Shown piece after piece: positions 51,546 to 63,355 of a DNA stretch of 64,000 nucleotides. Under the pieces are notes generated by a model, which searched no databases, was not told the origin of the DNA, and saw only the letters and a list, made by a program, of their open reading frames with translations. The DNA comes from Chlorella sorokiniana (taxonomy: Eukaryota; Chlorophyta; Trebouxiophyceae; Chlorellales; Chlorellaceae): positions 1,984,001 to 2,048,000 of the forward strand of contig CP084612.1 in the NCBI GenBank assembly GCA_025917655.1, given 5' to 3'. Position numbers and translations under genes: made by a program. Within the stretch, counting starts at the first letter, position 1. Each line of letters starts with the position of its first letter.

Positions 51546-53965
51546 ATGCAAGCCTCCCGGCTTTGCTCTGTCAACCACATTTCAGCTGCAAATGTTACCT
51601 GTCAGCGGCCATGCAGCCTGGGCCGACCAGCTGTGGTGCCGGTGCGGCGCCTGCATGTAGCAGCGGCCTCCCGGCAGCAGCAGGCAGCCAGCAACAGCAG
51701 CAGCCAGAGCGTGCGGCCAACCGAGCCGCCGGCGGCCCGCAACGCTGGCTCAGCTGGCAGCGCTGTGGGCGGCGGCGGCGGCGCTGCCTGCCGACGCTGC
51801 CGAGCTGAGCGGCGGGCCCCCGGCCTCCTCTTACTACGTCAGCCTCGGCCTCTTCCTCATGACTGTGCCAGGTGGGCACATTTATCAGGATCTAATGCCT
51901 CGGGGTATGCATGCCGCGCAGGAAGCTGCATGCTGGGCGCAGAGCGGCACGGCATTTGTGAGAGGCGCCCGCCGGTTGCACCCACCCCTTGCCCCAGGCC
52001 TGTGGTCCCTCATCAAGCGGGCCCCCAAGGCCAAGATCAAGCGCAAGACGTACGAGGTGGCAGGGCCGGCAGACGTGAGTGCGGGAGATGCCGGAGCGCA
52101 ATGCTCGCCCGTTTGTGGGGCGGCAGCAGCTGGGCCGGATCCCCGTGCCTTGTGGTTCATGCTCACAGCCCCCACCCCGTCCTGTCTTGCGGCAGCCTGC
52201 ATGACCGCGCCGCCAAGGCGACGCCGTTCCGCTCTGCTGCGGTATCAGCCATCCTCCTGAGCAGCTCTTCGACCCCCCCTGCCTCCCCCTCCCGCGCAGC
52301 CGGCCGCCATGCCGCTGGACGCACGCGCGCGCCAGATATTCGACTACTTCCGCAAGTACAACTACAGCGTGAAGGATCGGGGGAGGTGATTGTGTTTGAG
52401 GGCGTCTACGCAGCCTCAGCAAGTGAGCTGGGCTGGGTGGGTGGGTGGGTGCCTGATTCCTCGCTTGATGCGGGTGCGGAGGAGTGGGGATGCGGCGCTG
52501 GAGCGGGGAGATGGTTTCCGTTGATGTTGCGACCACGGGGTGCCCAGGCAGCCGTGCGCGTGGCGTAGCTGCAGCACACTTCATCGGACGCAGCCTGCTG
52601 GAGCCGGAGCAGTGCCTTGCTGCTCAAGCGGAACAGCTCGCGGCTTGATCCGAGGGCCTGGCCGGGTTGCTGGTTGCTCAGCACCTGCCGCCCCTTCCCC
52701 TGCCCCCCGCGCCCCCTTTCTTCATCGCAGGTCAGGCCGCGGCGCTGGTGCTCTACACCCTCATCGGCCTCGCCAGCACCGCCCTCGTCCTTTCCATCAC
52801 GTTGCCGCAGGTGAGCCGGGGGCGGGGAGATTTAACGGGAGATTCGGGCAGAAAGCGTGCGGCTGGCGGTGTGCGCACCAGTTCGTGCACGTGCGCGTGT
52901 TGGGCTTGCGGCTGGAGGCAGCTCCTTTCCCCCTGGTCACTCCTTTGCGCCGTTTGCACAGCGCCCCCACGCTGTTCCTGCCACAGCTGTGGTTGCCTCG
53001 TGGCAGCAGCGCCCCTCTTTGCCCACCCTGGCTGCCTCTCCCTACCGCTTCACGCCCCGTCCAACCATTGCCAGGTGCCAGCTGGTTGCCTCACCCTCCT
53101 CGCCTTTCCCCTCTGCGTCTCCCCTGTACCACCCCGCTTCCCTGCTTGCGCTCACACTCACACAAGCCTTTCCCCCTCCCCACCCCCCACCCCGCCCCAC
53201 GCACACACCAGGTGCTAGGTGCCAGCTGGTTGCCTCACCCTCCTCGCCTTCCCCTCTGCGTCTCCCCTGTACCACCCCCGCTTCCCTGCTTGCGCTCACA
53301 CTCACACAAGCCTTTCCCCCTCCCCCCCCCACCCCCCCCCACGCACACACCAGGTCGGCAACTGGTGGTATGCCCTGTGCCTGGTGTCCCCCGCCGCCGG
53401 CGCCTACTACTGGCGCAACGCGGAGCGCACCGAGGAGTTCCGCGTCAAGATGGTCACCTCTGACGACGAGCGCACCACCGACATCGTGGTGGAGGGTGGG
53501 TGGGGGGTTGGGGGCAGGGTGGGTGGGTGTTTGTGTGGGTGGGTGGGGGGGGGGGCAGGGTGGGTGTGAGTGGGTGGGTGGCGGGCCAGGGTGGGTGTGA
53601 ATGGGTGGGTGAGTTGGGCGGTGTGTTCTTTGTGGAGGGCGGGCTCTGAGGCGGGAAGCAAGGCGCTGCGGGGGCGGCAGCGTGCGCTCGGGTGTGTGGG
53701 TGAGAGAGTGCCCCTGGTGCCGAGGCTGGGTGGGCGGTGTCACTTGCTGGTGAGGGTCCTGCGCGGGGCCCCTGCCGCCGCCTGCTGGCCATCCCCGTCG
53801 GCCAGCAGTTTGGCAGGCTTGGAACGGAGGGCTAGCCCTGGCCATGACGCCGCCTCACGCCCCCGGTACCGCCCTGCAGGCGACGACGAGGAGATTGAGC
53901 GGTTTTGGAAGGAGCTGGGCCTCACAGAGAAGGGCAAGGTGCTGGTGAAGGGTATCCTGGGCTGA
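51546..53965 (+). CDS. CCB1: CCB1, cytochrome b6f haem c(n) assembly factor, plastid
   Basis: Six exons: 51546-51871, 51998-52074, 52300-52422, 52731-52810, 53354-53495 and 53880-53965. The first encodes a Ser/Ala/Arg-rich chloroplast transit peptide (MQASRLCSVNHISAANVTC) and a membrane helix (SSYYVSLGLFLMTVPG). The rest matches CCB1 (cofactor assembly of complex C, subunit B; DUF3529): LWSLIKRAPKAKIKRKTYEV, PLDARARQIFDYFRKYNYSV, VIVFEGVYAAS, ALVLYTLIGLASTALVLSIT, NWWYALCLVSPAAGAYYW, DDERTTDIVVEGDDEEIERF and GLTEKGKVLVKGILG. In Chlamydomonas and plants CCB1 acts in the thylakoid membrane to attach the extra c-type haem of cytochrome b6. Two slips are needed: one in exon 1 between the transit peptide and the helix, and one in a G run near 52380 (DRGG to EVIV). 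Intron 4 carries a tandem duplication of its 3' splice region. Confidence 0.92.
53074..53353 (+). repeat. Tandem duplication in CCB1 intron 4, two 3' splice sites
   Basis: A segment of about 137 bp (53074-53211) is repeated almost exactly at 53219-53353. Both copies begin GGTGCCAGCTGGTTGCC and end in a pyrimidine tract plus CACGCACACACCAG. Both ends are good acceptors; the second is the one that continues the CCB1 frame. Confidence 0.9.
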
Positions 53966-55395
53966 AGGCGGCATGTTGCGGTGGCGGCACTGAGCGGCGG
54001 CGGTGGCCGCGGCGGCGGCGGCACCAGCTTCCCCCTCTCATGTGGTCGCGCCATCTGGCTGGGTCGTGGTCCCGCCGCCGCCATCTGTCGCGCCGGCTGC
54101 GACCCGGCTGAGAAGCTAGAAGCACTCACTCCTGCGGTGGGTGTCGCGTGGGTCCCTTTATGGCCTGCGCAGCCAGCAGCCGAGAAGCTTTGTGGGGCAG
54201 CAGCGCCCCCGCCCCCGCCCGCGGCTGTAAGCGGATACCGGAACCGTGCCCGCCAGGAGTGGGCAGGAACTGGCGTGTGCCCCTTGGCCTCCTCGCATTA
54301 TTCCGCCCACCGCCTGCTGGGGGCGCGGCCGCGGGCAGACACCGCATGCAGCCTGTTGCTGCAGTGAGCCGCACGGGTGCTGCCTCCCACCCTTTCAGCC
54401 GTGAATCCAAGTGAGCGCGCGCGTGCGCGCCCACGCCCTCCCCCTCAGACACACACACACTTTCCCTGCCCCACACTCGCAACTGGCACCCGCTGCCCTG
54501 CTTGGCCATTCATCCTGTTGTTTGCACCTCTTTTGCCGCCTTAAATCACTGGCAGGACCGCGGGCCGGGCCGCCGCGAAAAGCAGAACCTACCACCAGCG
54601 GCAGCGCAGCGCCAGCAGGACGAAAAGTCGGGCTTGTACAAGTGCATGTGGGAGGGTCGGTCCTTCCTACTCCGTGCCTCTACATCGGCCGAAATAGCAG
54701 CAGTCAGGAGGCAGACAGGTGTGTGTCTCAATTTGTGTGAGAGGTGGGCCCATCACTGCCGCTACCCTGCACACAGGGGCACTTAGCCGGGTTTCTGGAA
54801 TTTTGCGGGTCCCCGCATCGTTTCTGCGCGTGAGGATATGATGTGCCCGCATGTGGTGGCCTTGAGCGCTTGGCCTGCGGCTGAGACTCACAGCCGGCTC
54901 AGTGGCCATTCACAGCGCTGCGCCAGTAAAGGCCCCCGTCACAGGGGGACGGGTCGGTTCATCAGCCCTAGCGCGCGCCTGCTGCTGTTCCCACACCCGT
55001 TATTTAGGCTTAGCAAGCCACAAGCGCTTCGACCACTGCAGGGAACAGCTTGGAGCACCAGGCCCGTGTGCCAGCAGCGCTGTGGGGCTCCTGGACACCC
55101 GTTCCCAGTTCCAACAAGCATGAGAGTCACTAAGGCGAGTTTTTTGTAGCGCTGGCTGCTCCGCGAGGGGCGGTGGAGACCCTCCTGTTTGGGACAGCCC
55201 GAGCTTGGCCCCGCGTGTCTTGTTCTCGCGTTTTCCAACTATGTGGAACACAAACGAGCGGCAGCCCGCGCGAGCCGCAACCAACCTCAGCCTACCAACG
55301 GAGCGGAGCTCGCCGCCCCGGGCGCTGGGGATACGAACCAGCCGCTGCCCTCGCAGGACCTTTTCAGCGTGCTCCCTCCCGTTTTACACGTTGAA
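53966..55395. other. Spacer between CCB1 and SBP2
   Basis: 1.43 kb with no supported exon. The first part should be CCB1 3'-UTR; the last part should carry the SBP2 promoter. An open frame about 54560-54780 (QDEKSGLYKCMWEGRSF) lacks a start and splice signals. Confidence 0.45.
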
Positions 55396-58300
55396 ATGTG
55401 CAGCGGCGGGCCCATGTCGCTCCAGGGCCGCTTACCCCAACCTTGCCACCCCCTGCCGCCGCCCGCCCACGCAGGCCGAGGTGCGCGCCCCCAGTCCCCG
55501 GCAGCAGTGGCCCCCTACCCAGCCCTGGATGCTGGCACCGTCATTGCGCAGCTCGTCAGCAAGCAGGAGGAGCATTCCGCGGGCAGCATGACGCCGCCGC
55601 TGGAGAGCCTGCTGCGTTCCATGTCGCTCGCCGCCGCCCCAGCTGGCGCCGACGACAAACCACATACCGGCCCAGGTGAGGGCGCCTGCCAGCCTGCACG
55701 CTGCATGCGGCTGTGCAGTGGCAGGGGGCCTCGATTCGCGCATGTGGGCTTGTTTGGGGGCTGTGAGGGCGGGCGGATGCCACAATCGACCCAAGGCGAG
55801 CCAATGAGGTATTTCCGTGAGGCAGGCAGGTGCAGGGGAAGGGGAGCTGTGCGATCGAATCATAGACCGGCCGCTGACCGCTGCCACGCCCCGTCCTTGC
55901 TGCAGGCGCCGCCGCCGGCCCCTCCAGCCGCGCCGGCGGCCCGGCCAGCGCCGCCACGTTCGAGGCCGCGCTCAACAGCTGTGCGCTGGCGGTTCTGCAG
56001 AAGCAGGGCACCCTGAGGTGCGCTGCCGCCCCCTCTGCTCCGGCTGCTGCGCCGCCTGCAGCCTGCCGCCCGCTGCGACACAGCGCCGGCCCACAGATGC
56101 TCCCATCGGTATCATCGCCTTGGCACAGCAGCCCTTTCCATGCGCCGATGAGCCTACTACGTCACACGGACCCCCTGCGTGACGGGCAGACACCCGCACG
56201 CTGGCCTTCACACCAGCCACACCCATGCCCCGCCAACCTCTCCCGTCACTCCTCCCTCCACTCATTCCCCTGCCCCCGCAGCGGCGACGGCAGCCCTCAA
56301 AGGACAGTTTTGAGGGCGCCTCCCCAGCGGGCCTTCGGCTGGCGGCACCCGCTGAGAGCCTCCCGCTCCGCCCCCGGCCTCCCTGTCCGAGCTGCTGCGC
56401 CAGGTCGACGCCGCAGCCGCCGGCAGCCCGCCCTCCACGCCCCACCTGCACCCGGCGCGGCAGCGCCCATGCTCTCCGTGTCCCTCGGCGCCTACAGCAG
56501 CGGCAGCCCGGATGCCACCACGCCCGCGCCGCCTCCGCATGTGCTTCTGCTTCCGCCTCCGCCTCGTCCGCCGACCTCGCTGGCGCCGCCGCGCTGCCGG
56601 CCCGCTTGCTGAGCGAGCGGCTGCAGCAGCAGGCAGAGCGTGCCCAGCGCCCAGCAGGCCCAGCAGGCCTGTCGCCCGGGGCTGGAGGCCGCTCTGGCGG
56701 CCGAGGGCGCCTGGCCGCCAGCAGAGGCTGACCTGGCGGCGGCGGGCAGCCACTCCTGGTCTGCCCCAGCGGCGCTGCTGCTGGGCGGCGCACCGATGCC
56801 TGCGCCGGCCCCACCGCTGGCTTGCCTGCCGCCGCACGCCCCCTGGCAGGGCTGCAGCAGCAGCCCGGCGCCGACCTGGCCGCGCTGCAGCTGCAGGACG
56901 GCTGCTGGGCGGCCGCCGCCGCCGCGCTCTCCCTGGGCGGCAGCCTCAGCCTGCCGCCGCCCGCGGCCGCCGCCTGGCCCGGCCCCGAGCTGTCCCAGCT
57001 GCAGGCCCTGCTGCAGTCGCAGCGGCAGGGGCAGGCGGCGGCGGCGGCCCTGCACCAAGTGCAGCAGGCGCACCAGGCCCGCCTCTCCCACCCCGCCGTC
57101 CTGCCCGGCACCGCCCTGCCGGCGTTCCCTGGGGTGGAGCACCAGCTGGGCCTGCCGCCGGGCATGTGCCACAGCGCCCGGCTGCCTACCCCCACCTCCT
57201 GTCCCAGGCAAGCAGCGCTGCCGGATCGTTTGCTTGCTGCCGGATGTTGCGACGGTTGTGGATCCCGGGCTGAGAGTGTGCGCGTTTGGTGTGTGTGGAG
57301 GCTCTGCTGTGGTAGTGAGCTACAGCTTGGGTTGGGAGGGAAACAAGGGGTTTCAGCTGGCGTAACCCCACCCGCCCACCATCTCCTCACACGCCCCCGC
57401 CCTGCCGCTGCCGCCATCAGCGGAACCCACCTGTCGCCCACTTTACCACGCGCGCCCCCCGCCCGTAGGCCGTGCTGCTGCCCCGCCGCCGCCTGGTGGA
57501 GCAGCTGCCCCCGAGTGCCTTGTGGGCCTGGGCGCCGCGTACCAGCCGTACTGCACCCAGGTGCGGTACAGGTGGCTGCAGCGGGCGGTGTACTGCTTTT
57601 GCACTGTCTTGCAAGCCCCCCGCCCCTGCCAGTCACACTTGATAAATCCACCCTTGCCCCCTTCATCAATGCAGATCATCTCTGACCGCCTGAATGAGGC
57701 CGCCCAAGCCTCCCTCACCGCAGTGAAGCTGCTGCAGGCGCGCGGTGCCGCGCTGCTTATAGTTACTACAGTAACAGCACGCCCATCTGCTTCTACCCGC
57801 ACGCAAAACAGCCAGCCTGCCGCACGTCCGCTCTCAGCGGCTCTGACGCTGCTGCCGCCAGCTGGCGACTCTGGCCATTCCGACGAGTTCGCTCCGGCCA
57901 TTCCGCTTGCCACACAAGTTGAGGAACCTCCCCAACCTCACAAACCCCTCCCACACACCCCCACCTCCCCCACAGCAGGGCAGCGACCCTCCCGCCGCCG
58001 CCCGCGTCTTTGGCCGCCGCTACTTCTGCTCCCTCAAGGAGGTGAGCGGGCACTGTGGTGCTGCATCCCTTCTGCTTCGTGAGCTGTGCTTTGTGGACAA
58101 TGTGTATGGCGGTGCAGCAACTGGTCTTGCCTTGTTTCTTTGGTTGTGGTGTGTGGGTGAGCCGGTGAGTGGTGAGGGCGGGGCGGGTGAGGGGTGGCCC
58201 TTGCTCGGGTCCCTGCCCCCCGGGGCCCTGCCTTGTCCCACAAACACAGCCGCCACGGCGCAAACATAGCTGTGGCCAGTGGCGCCCCCAGCTTCCCTGC

Positions 58301-59522
58301 CCCACCACCAACCCACGCACCCACACACCCCCCGCCCCCACAGGTGTCCAAGGTTGTGCCCTCTGCCCGCTGCCTGGTGGTGGCCCCAGACGTGCGCGTC
58401 TCCCCACCGCACACATCAACCCCGTCAGGGCGCTGCAGGTGGGACCCCTCTGGCCCCCAGTCCGCATGGTGACGCCCAGCCGCGTCGGGCTGCTCGCCAC
58501 GACATCGCCCCTCCACAGGCTGTGCTGCCCCGCCGCTCGCCGCTGGGGGGGGCAGGAGCGTCGCGCGTGCCATGCTTGTTTTGTGCCCCACCCCTCCCCG
58601 CCCGCAAACACCCTGCCCGCGAATACCCTGCCGCAGCGCTGCCGCCGCCTGCCGCCGCCGAGTGCCACCCCTCCTCGCCGCTTCGCCGCCACCCGCCGCT
58701 GCGTCCCACCGCCTGCCCGCCGCACCCCCGCTCGCCGCCTGCAGCGCATCCTGCGTGATGCCGAGCTTCACGGTGTGCCCGTGGTGTTTGCTCTCAGCCG
58801 CAAGGGGATCGGCCAGGTGGGCTGGGCAGGGGCGAGAGGGGGTGCGGCGGCGGGGGAACTGCCGCTTGGCCGCCACGGGAGGCATTTTTTCTGCCGACAG
58901 CCCTATGGGGCTGGCGCAAGCAGGGATGCTTTTTGACTGCAGCAGGTGCCGCCGCTGTTTCGGTGGCCACCGGCATGCTCTGTTTACAGCCGTTCCATGC
59001 GGGAATGGGGGAGAGGGGGGGGGGGGGCCTACCGAGCCTCGCTCCAAGCTGCACCGACCGTGCCGCTCGCTTCTCTTCTGGCCCCTCCCCGACTCTGCCC
59101 ACCGCGCCGTCGGCCTGTGGCCCACGTATCGCAACGTACCGCCTGCCTGTACCGCCTCCGTCCCGCAGGTGTTTGGCAGGGACAAGCTGATGTCAATCGT
59201 GGCGCTGATGAATCTGGAGGGGCTGGAGGGCAGCTACCGCGCCATGCTGGATGAGGCCATCAAGGTACCGCTGCGGTCCCGCATAGATTACTGCCTGCGC
59301 TGCCTCCCCCAGCATCGCCGCCTGCTCTTGCCAGTCCCGGCCCGCCGCTGCTGGGAGTAGCGGGGTGCTGCAGGCCCGTAGCTGGCGGGGGTTGGGGTGC
59401 TCCCCGCTGCAAAAGGTGCCCCCTCGAGTTGCCAACCCCCGCCCCCTCGCGCCCTTCCTTCCTCGCTACAGGGCCGTCAGCTGTTCGACCAGCACCGGTG
59501 CGGGCAGCTCCTGCTGGGCTGA
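55396..59522 (+). CDS. SECISBP2: SECIS-binding protein 2 (SBP2) homologue
   Basis: Supported exons: 55396-55675, 55906-56017, 56282 to about 57207, 57469-57560, 57675-57744, 57984-58041, 58344-58438, 58745-58816, 59169-59264 and 59472-59522. The N-terminal half is low complexity (Ala, Gln, Pro) with TVIAQLVSKQEEHSAG and ELSQLQALLQSQRQGQ. The C-terminal part matches SBP2's selenocysteine-incorporation and L7Ae RNA-binding regions: AYQPYCTQ, IISDRLNEAAQASLTAVKLL, RVFGRRYFCSLKE, VVPSARCLVVAPDV, HINPVRALQ, RILRDAELHGVPVVFALSRK, GIGQVFGRDKLMSIVALMNL and YRAMLDEAIK, ending DQHRCGQLLLG. SBP2 binds SECIS hairpins in 3'-UTRs and recruits the Sec elongation factor, so UGA is read as selenocysteine. Slips occur near 57500, 57744 and 58410; exon 3 frames are uncertain. 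The start ATG is the first in frame and could be wrong. Confidence 0.8.
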
Positions 59523-61727
59523 GCGGCGGCACCGCTGCCACCCGCCCGCCCCCAGCTGAGCCGCGATCAATAAACAAATGCAATTCATCAAGCCTGCACT
59601 CCAATCCAGCAATCCTGTTTCATTCCGTCGCACGTGGGCCCCTGCCATTCTTCCGTCTTTGCCCCCTCTCCCCTCTCTTGCGGTTGCCCCGCACCCCCTC
59701 GTCCGGCCACACACCCCACACCAACGAATGCCAATTTTGTTAGCGCCCTTTTCCGCACGCCGCGCTGCCTTGCTGCCTGGGTGGCGCCCCCCTCCCCCCT
59801 CCCGGCTGTGCCCGCAGCTGGTGTTTGGGCCACTGCGCCCGCTGCTCGAGCAGCCGCGGCTTTACTTTACTACCTGCCTTGCGTCTGACCATTACCCTCC
59901 TCTCATGCCTGGCGCCACTTCAGGCCGCACCAACGCCGTCACAGCCACCACCCCGTTCCAACTTGAATAACGCGGCCAACGCCCGGCTCGCTCGCAAGCT
60001 CACACCCTACCCCTGCCGCCCTTCCTTCTCGCTCGCCGTCACCCTCCCCACCAATGTGTACAAATCGCCGCCTCGGGATTGCCCCGACCCTTGCACTAAT
60101 AACACTGGAGCCGACCCTCATTAGATGCACCGCATCAATCCAATGAATAGCCCGAAATAGCCGCCCCGCCCCGGCCTTTTGTTTTCCTGCCAACACCAAC
60201 TCTTCTTTTTGGCGGCACTGTCCGCAGTCCTGGAATTCCGGAGCATCCCCCCCCGCTGTACCCGCGCCTGCCTCACAAACGCACAGTCCAGCCACCTTTT
60301 AGCCGCCCGCTGCAGCCTGCGTCTCGCCAGCGCTGCGTGCAGGCCGGCCACGCACCGCTGCCAGGCCTTTGGATCAATCCTCCCTCTCCCGTCCGCCGCC
60401 GGGCCCCGCCGGGCGCCCCTCTGGTGTGTTGCACTGCCCTTCACGTGGTGGTGTGCCGCCGTTGCGCGTTGCTGCGCGCGGTGTGCCGCCCCCTCTTTCC
60501 TCCCTCCAACTGTGCCCTGCACCTGTGTCCCCCAAGCTCTGTACCCCCTCTCCAAACCAGTGCCTCGCCCCTACCCAGGTCCTTGTCGCTTCTGTGCCCT
60601 CCAGACCCCTTTCACTTGCCCCCCCCACCCCCCCCCCCCAGTGCTAGTGTCCCCCTCAGGCTGCACCCGCCAATTGCAGTAAACTCCTTTTGAGCGACGC
60701 AACTGCGCCGACTCCTTGCCGCCCGCCTGCAGCGCACCTGTGCGCGTGCGGAACTTGCATGGGGCCCTGCTCTCGCCTCGGGCACCCCCTAACGAACAGT
60801 GGTCCCTCCCCCATGGCGCCCCAGGGCATGCGCTTGCTGCGTGTGTGTGTGTGAGGAGTGCCGTGTGTGGAGCCCACTAGCGGCCCGCCCCGCCTCCAGC
60901 ACACCCCTGTCGACAACAAGCAAAGCACCCACCCTGTTGCCGTGGGCGCCGCTCTGCGCCCCCTTGCGCCACTGGCCCTCCCCACCGCGTGGCCGCCGTG
61001 CATCCCTCCTCCCGCAACCTACGTCAAGCCTCCCTGCGTATGTGCCCCCCTTCGTACCGTGATGCCGCTTAAGATGAGAAGATCGCAATGCGCCGGCCCC
61101 ATTCTCCCTTTCCGCCCGCTTTCCTCTGCCCGCTTTCCTCTGCCCGCTTTCCTCCTCCAAAGAACCCAGCACCAGCTTTGAGGGCAAGACTTTCAGAAGG
61201 GCAGGCACCTGACCGCTGGGCGTGCGCTTTCTGTGCGCCCCTGCCTCTTTTAAACCTGAATGAAGCATGCCTGCGCAAGCAGCTGGCCGGCTGGCTCGGA
61301 AGGAGAGCACTAGAGGGAGGCGGCCGCGGCACATCGCTGTGGGCGGCATGGGGGCGTGCATTGTGGCGGGCGCATCCTGCGGTTACAGCAAAGGGGGCTG
61401 GCGTGGTGCAGCTGCCCATAGGAACGGGGGTGCCGTGAGACAACAAATATGGGTCAAACCATACAGCTTCCATTGGTAGAGAACAATACAACAGCGGGGC
61501 GGTGTGCCGGAGGCTCGCCCAGCGCAGCAACAGCCTGGCTGGAGGGATGTGCAGCAGCCTGTGCCGGGCTCCAGATTGCGTTCAAGGGGGTGGGGAGCAG
61601 GGCGGTGAGGGTGAGCCGTGGTGTAAACTGGCTGAGGGTGGGGGTGGGGGTGTTAAAAGGGGCGACCCGCTGAGAGTGAGTGCTGCAGATCTTTCCTTGC
61701 ATCTCAGCTGCAAAGCGGCCTGCAACT
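59523..61727. other. Long convergent spacer, SBP2 and Q/P-rich gene
   Basis: 2.2 kb between two stop codons. Cytosine-rich runs (60630-60640) alternate with 3'-UTR-like sequence; AATAAAC at 59568 shortly after the SBP2 stop could help 3'-end formation. CTGCCCGCTTTCCTC repeats tandemly near 61128-61150. No exon is supported. Confidence 0.5.
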
Positions 61728-63316
61728 TCAGAAGAAGTCTGGTGGGCCGTCGTGCTCTGAGCCAGCGCTGCCGATGTGCCCGCTCCCGCCGCTGCTGGCC
61801 AGCCCGCCGCCCGGCAGCAGCTCCCCGTGCAGCAGCCACTCCGCGTCGGCACCCGGCGGGCTGCCGGCGGCTGCTGCTGCTGCTGCGCACCCTGCATCGA
61901 CGGCTGCCGCTGCTGCTGCGCACCCTGCATTGGCGGCTGATGCTGCTGCTGCGCGCCCTGCACCGACGGCTGATGCTGCTGCGGCAACAGCGCCGGTGGC
62001 GCTCTGGCGTCGCTGCCTTGCTGCACGCCGCCGCTGCCCTCCCGGCTCAGCAGCGACAGCTCCGCAACACGAGGCCTGCCTGGGGGCGACCTGCAGGCAG
62101 CAGCAAAGGGGGCAAAGGAAAGGTAGTGTGCTGCGATGAGCCAGAGGCCTGTGGGACGGCCACGGGCAAGAGCTGGCGATGGCGTTTTCCGCCCAGCAGG
62201 CCGCCGTTCCCCTGGACAAAAGTAGGTCGCAGGGCGCAACGGCAAGGCAGCACAGCGCCGCGGAAAGGCAGCCCACCTGCCCAGCCAGGCCTGTCGGCCG
62301 GGTGACCCCGCTGCCGCCGCTGCCGCCGCCTGCTGCAGCGGCGGCCGCTGGAGGGGGAGGAGGGCGGCTGGGAGGCTCCCCGCGGCGACGCGGCGGCAGC
62401 GGGCCCCCGGCCAGCTGCTGCTGCCGCTGCTGCTGCGGCTGTTGCGGCGGGGGGCGAAGCCGCGCTGCTGGAACGGCGGCTGCGGCCGGGAGCCGCCGCG
62501 GCCGGGCGACGCCGCCGGCGAGCGCTGCTGCTGTGCCTGCTGCGCCTGCTGTGCCCCGCTGCGCTGCTCATACAGCGACTGCAGCAGCAGCTGGCTGGCG
62601 GCCAGCCGCTCCTCGGGCGCCGCCGCCTCGCCGCCGCCCAGCGCCAGGCTGGACGCCAGGCTGGGCTGCCCGGCGGGCGCCGACGCTGGCTCGAACGCCG
62701 CCATGCCGCCGCCGCCGTAGGCCGGCCGGCCATCGTGCGCGGTGAGTTCAGCCGACCCGAAGATTCCGCTGGCAGCTGCCAGCCCGACCCCTCCGGTGTA
62801 GCCCCGGGCGGCCAGAGCGGCGGCCGCCAGCGCGGCGGGCGAGGGCCGCGGCGGCCCCGGCGGCCACCGCGGCGGCGCCCGCCAAACCCAAACGCCGCCC
62901 CGCCGCCACCGCGGGCGCGTAGGGTGCGGGGGGCGCCTCCGCCACGCGCGACAGCTGCAGCAGCAGCTGCTGCCCCGCGGGGTCTGGCTCCCAGGCGGGG
63001 TAGGTGGCGGCGAAGGAGAGGAAGCTCTTCTCCAGCTTACCCTGGCGGCTGCGCAGCAGCTTGGGCGCCTCGGCGGGGGAGCCGTACCGAGGGTTGCCGT
63101 GGCGCTGCGGTGTGTGTGTGGGGGGGGGGGGCAAGGGGGTGGGGGGCAGGAAGGCCATGTGTGTGAGAGCGTGGAGTGGCAGGCGCGTCGTCCTGGCCAT
63201 GCGCAATATCTCGGTCCGCGCTCTCTCCGGTTTGCGCCGTTCCCGACAAATGCGCACAACGCACCTGCACCTTCCCGATCATCCCAAAAACCCATGTGTC
63301 TCTGGTGGCCGCCCCC

Positions 63317-63355
<39 letters not shown>

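Noticed and set aside
55396-57207. N-terminal SBP2 exons as a decapping factor (EDC4/VARICOSE)
   Set aside because: The glutamine/alanine-rich helices look similar, but the downstream exons in phase are clearly SBP2/L7Ae and no EDC4 landmark is present.
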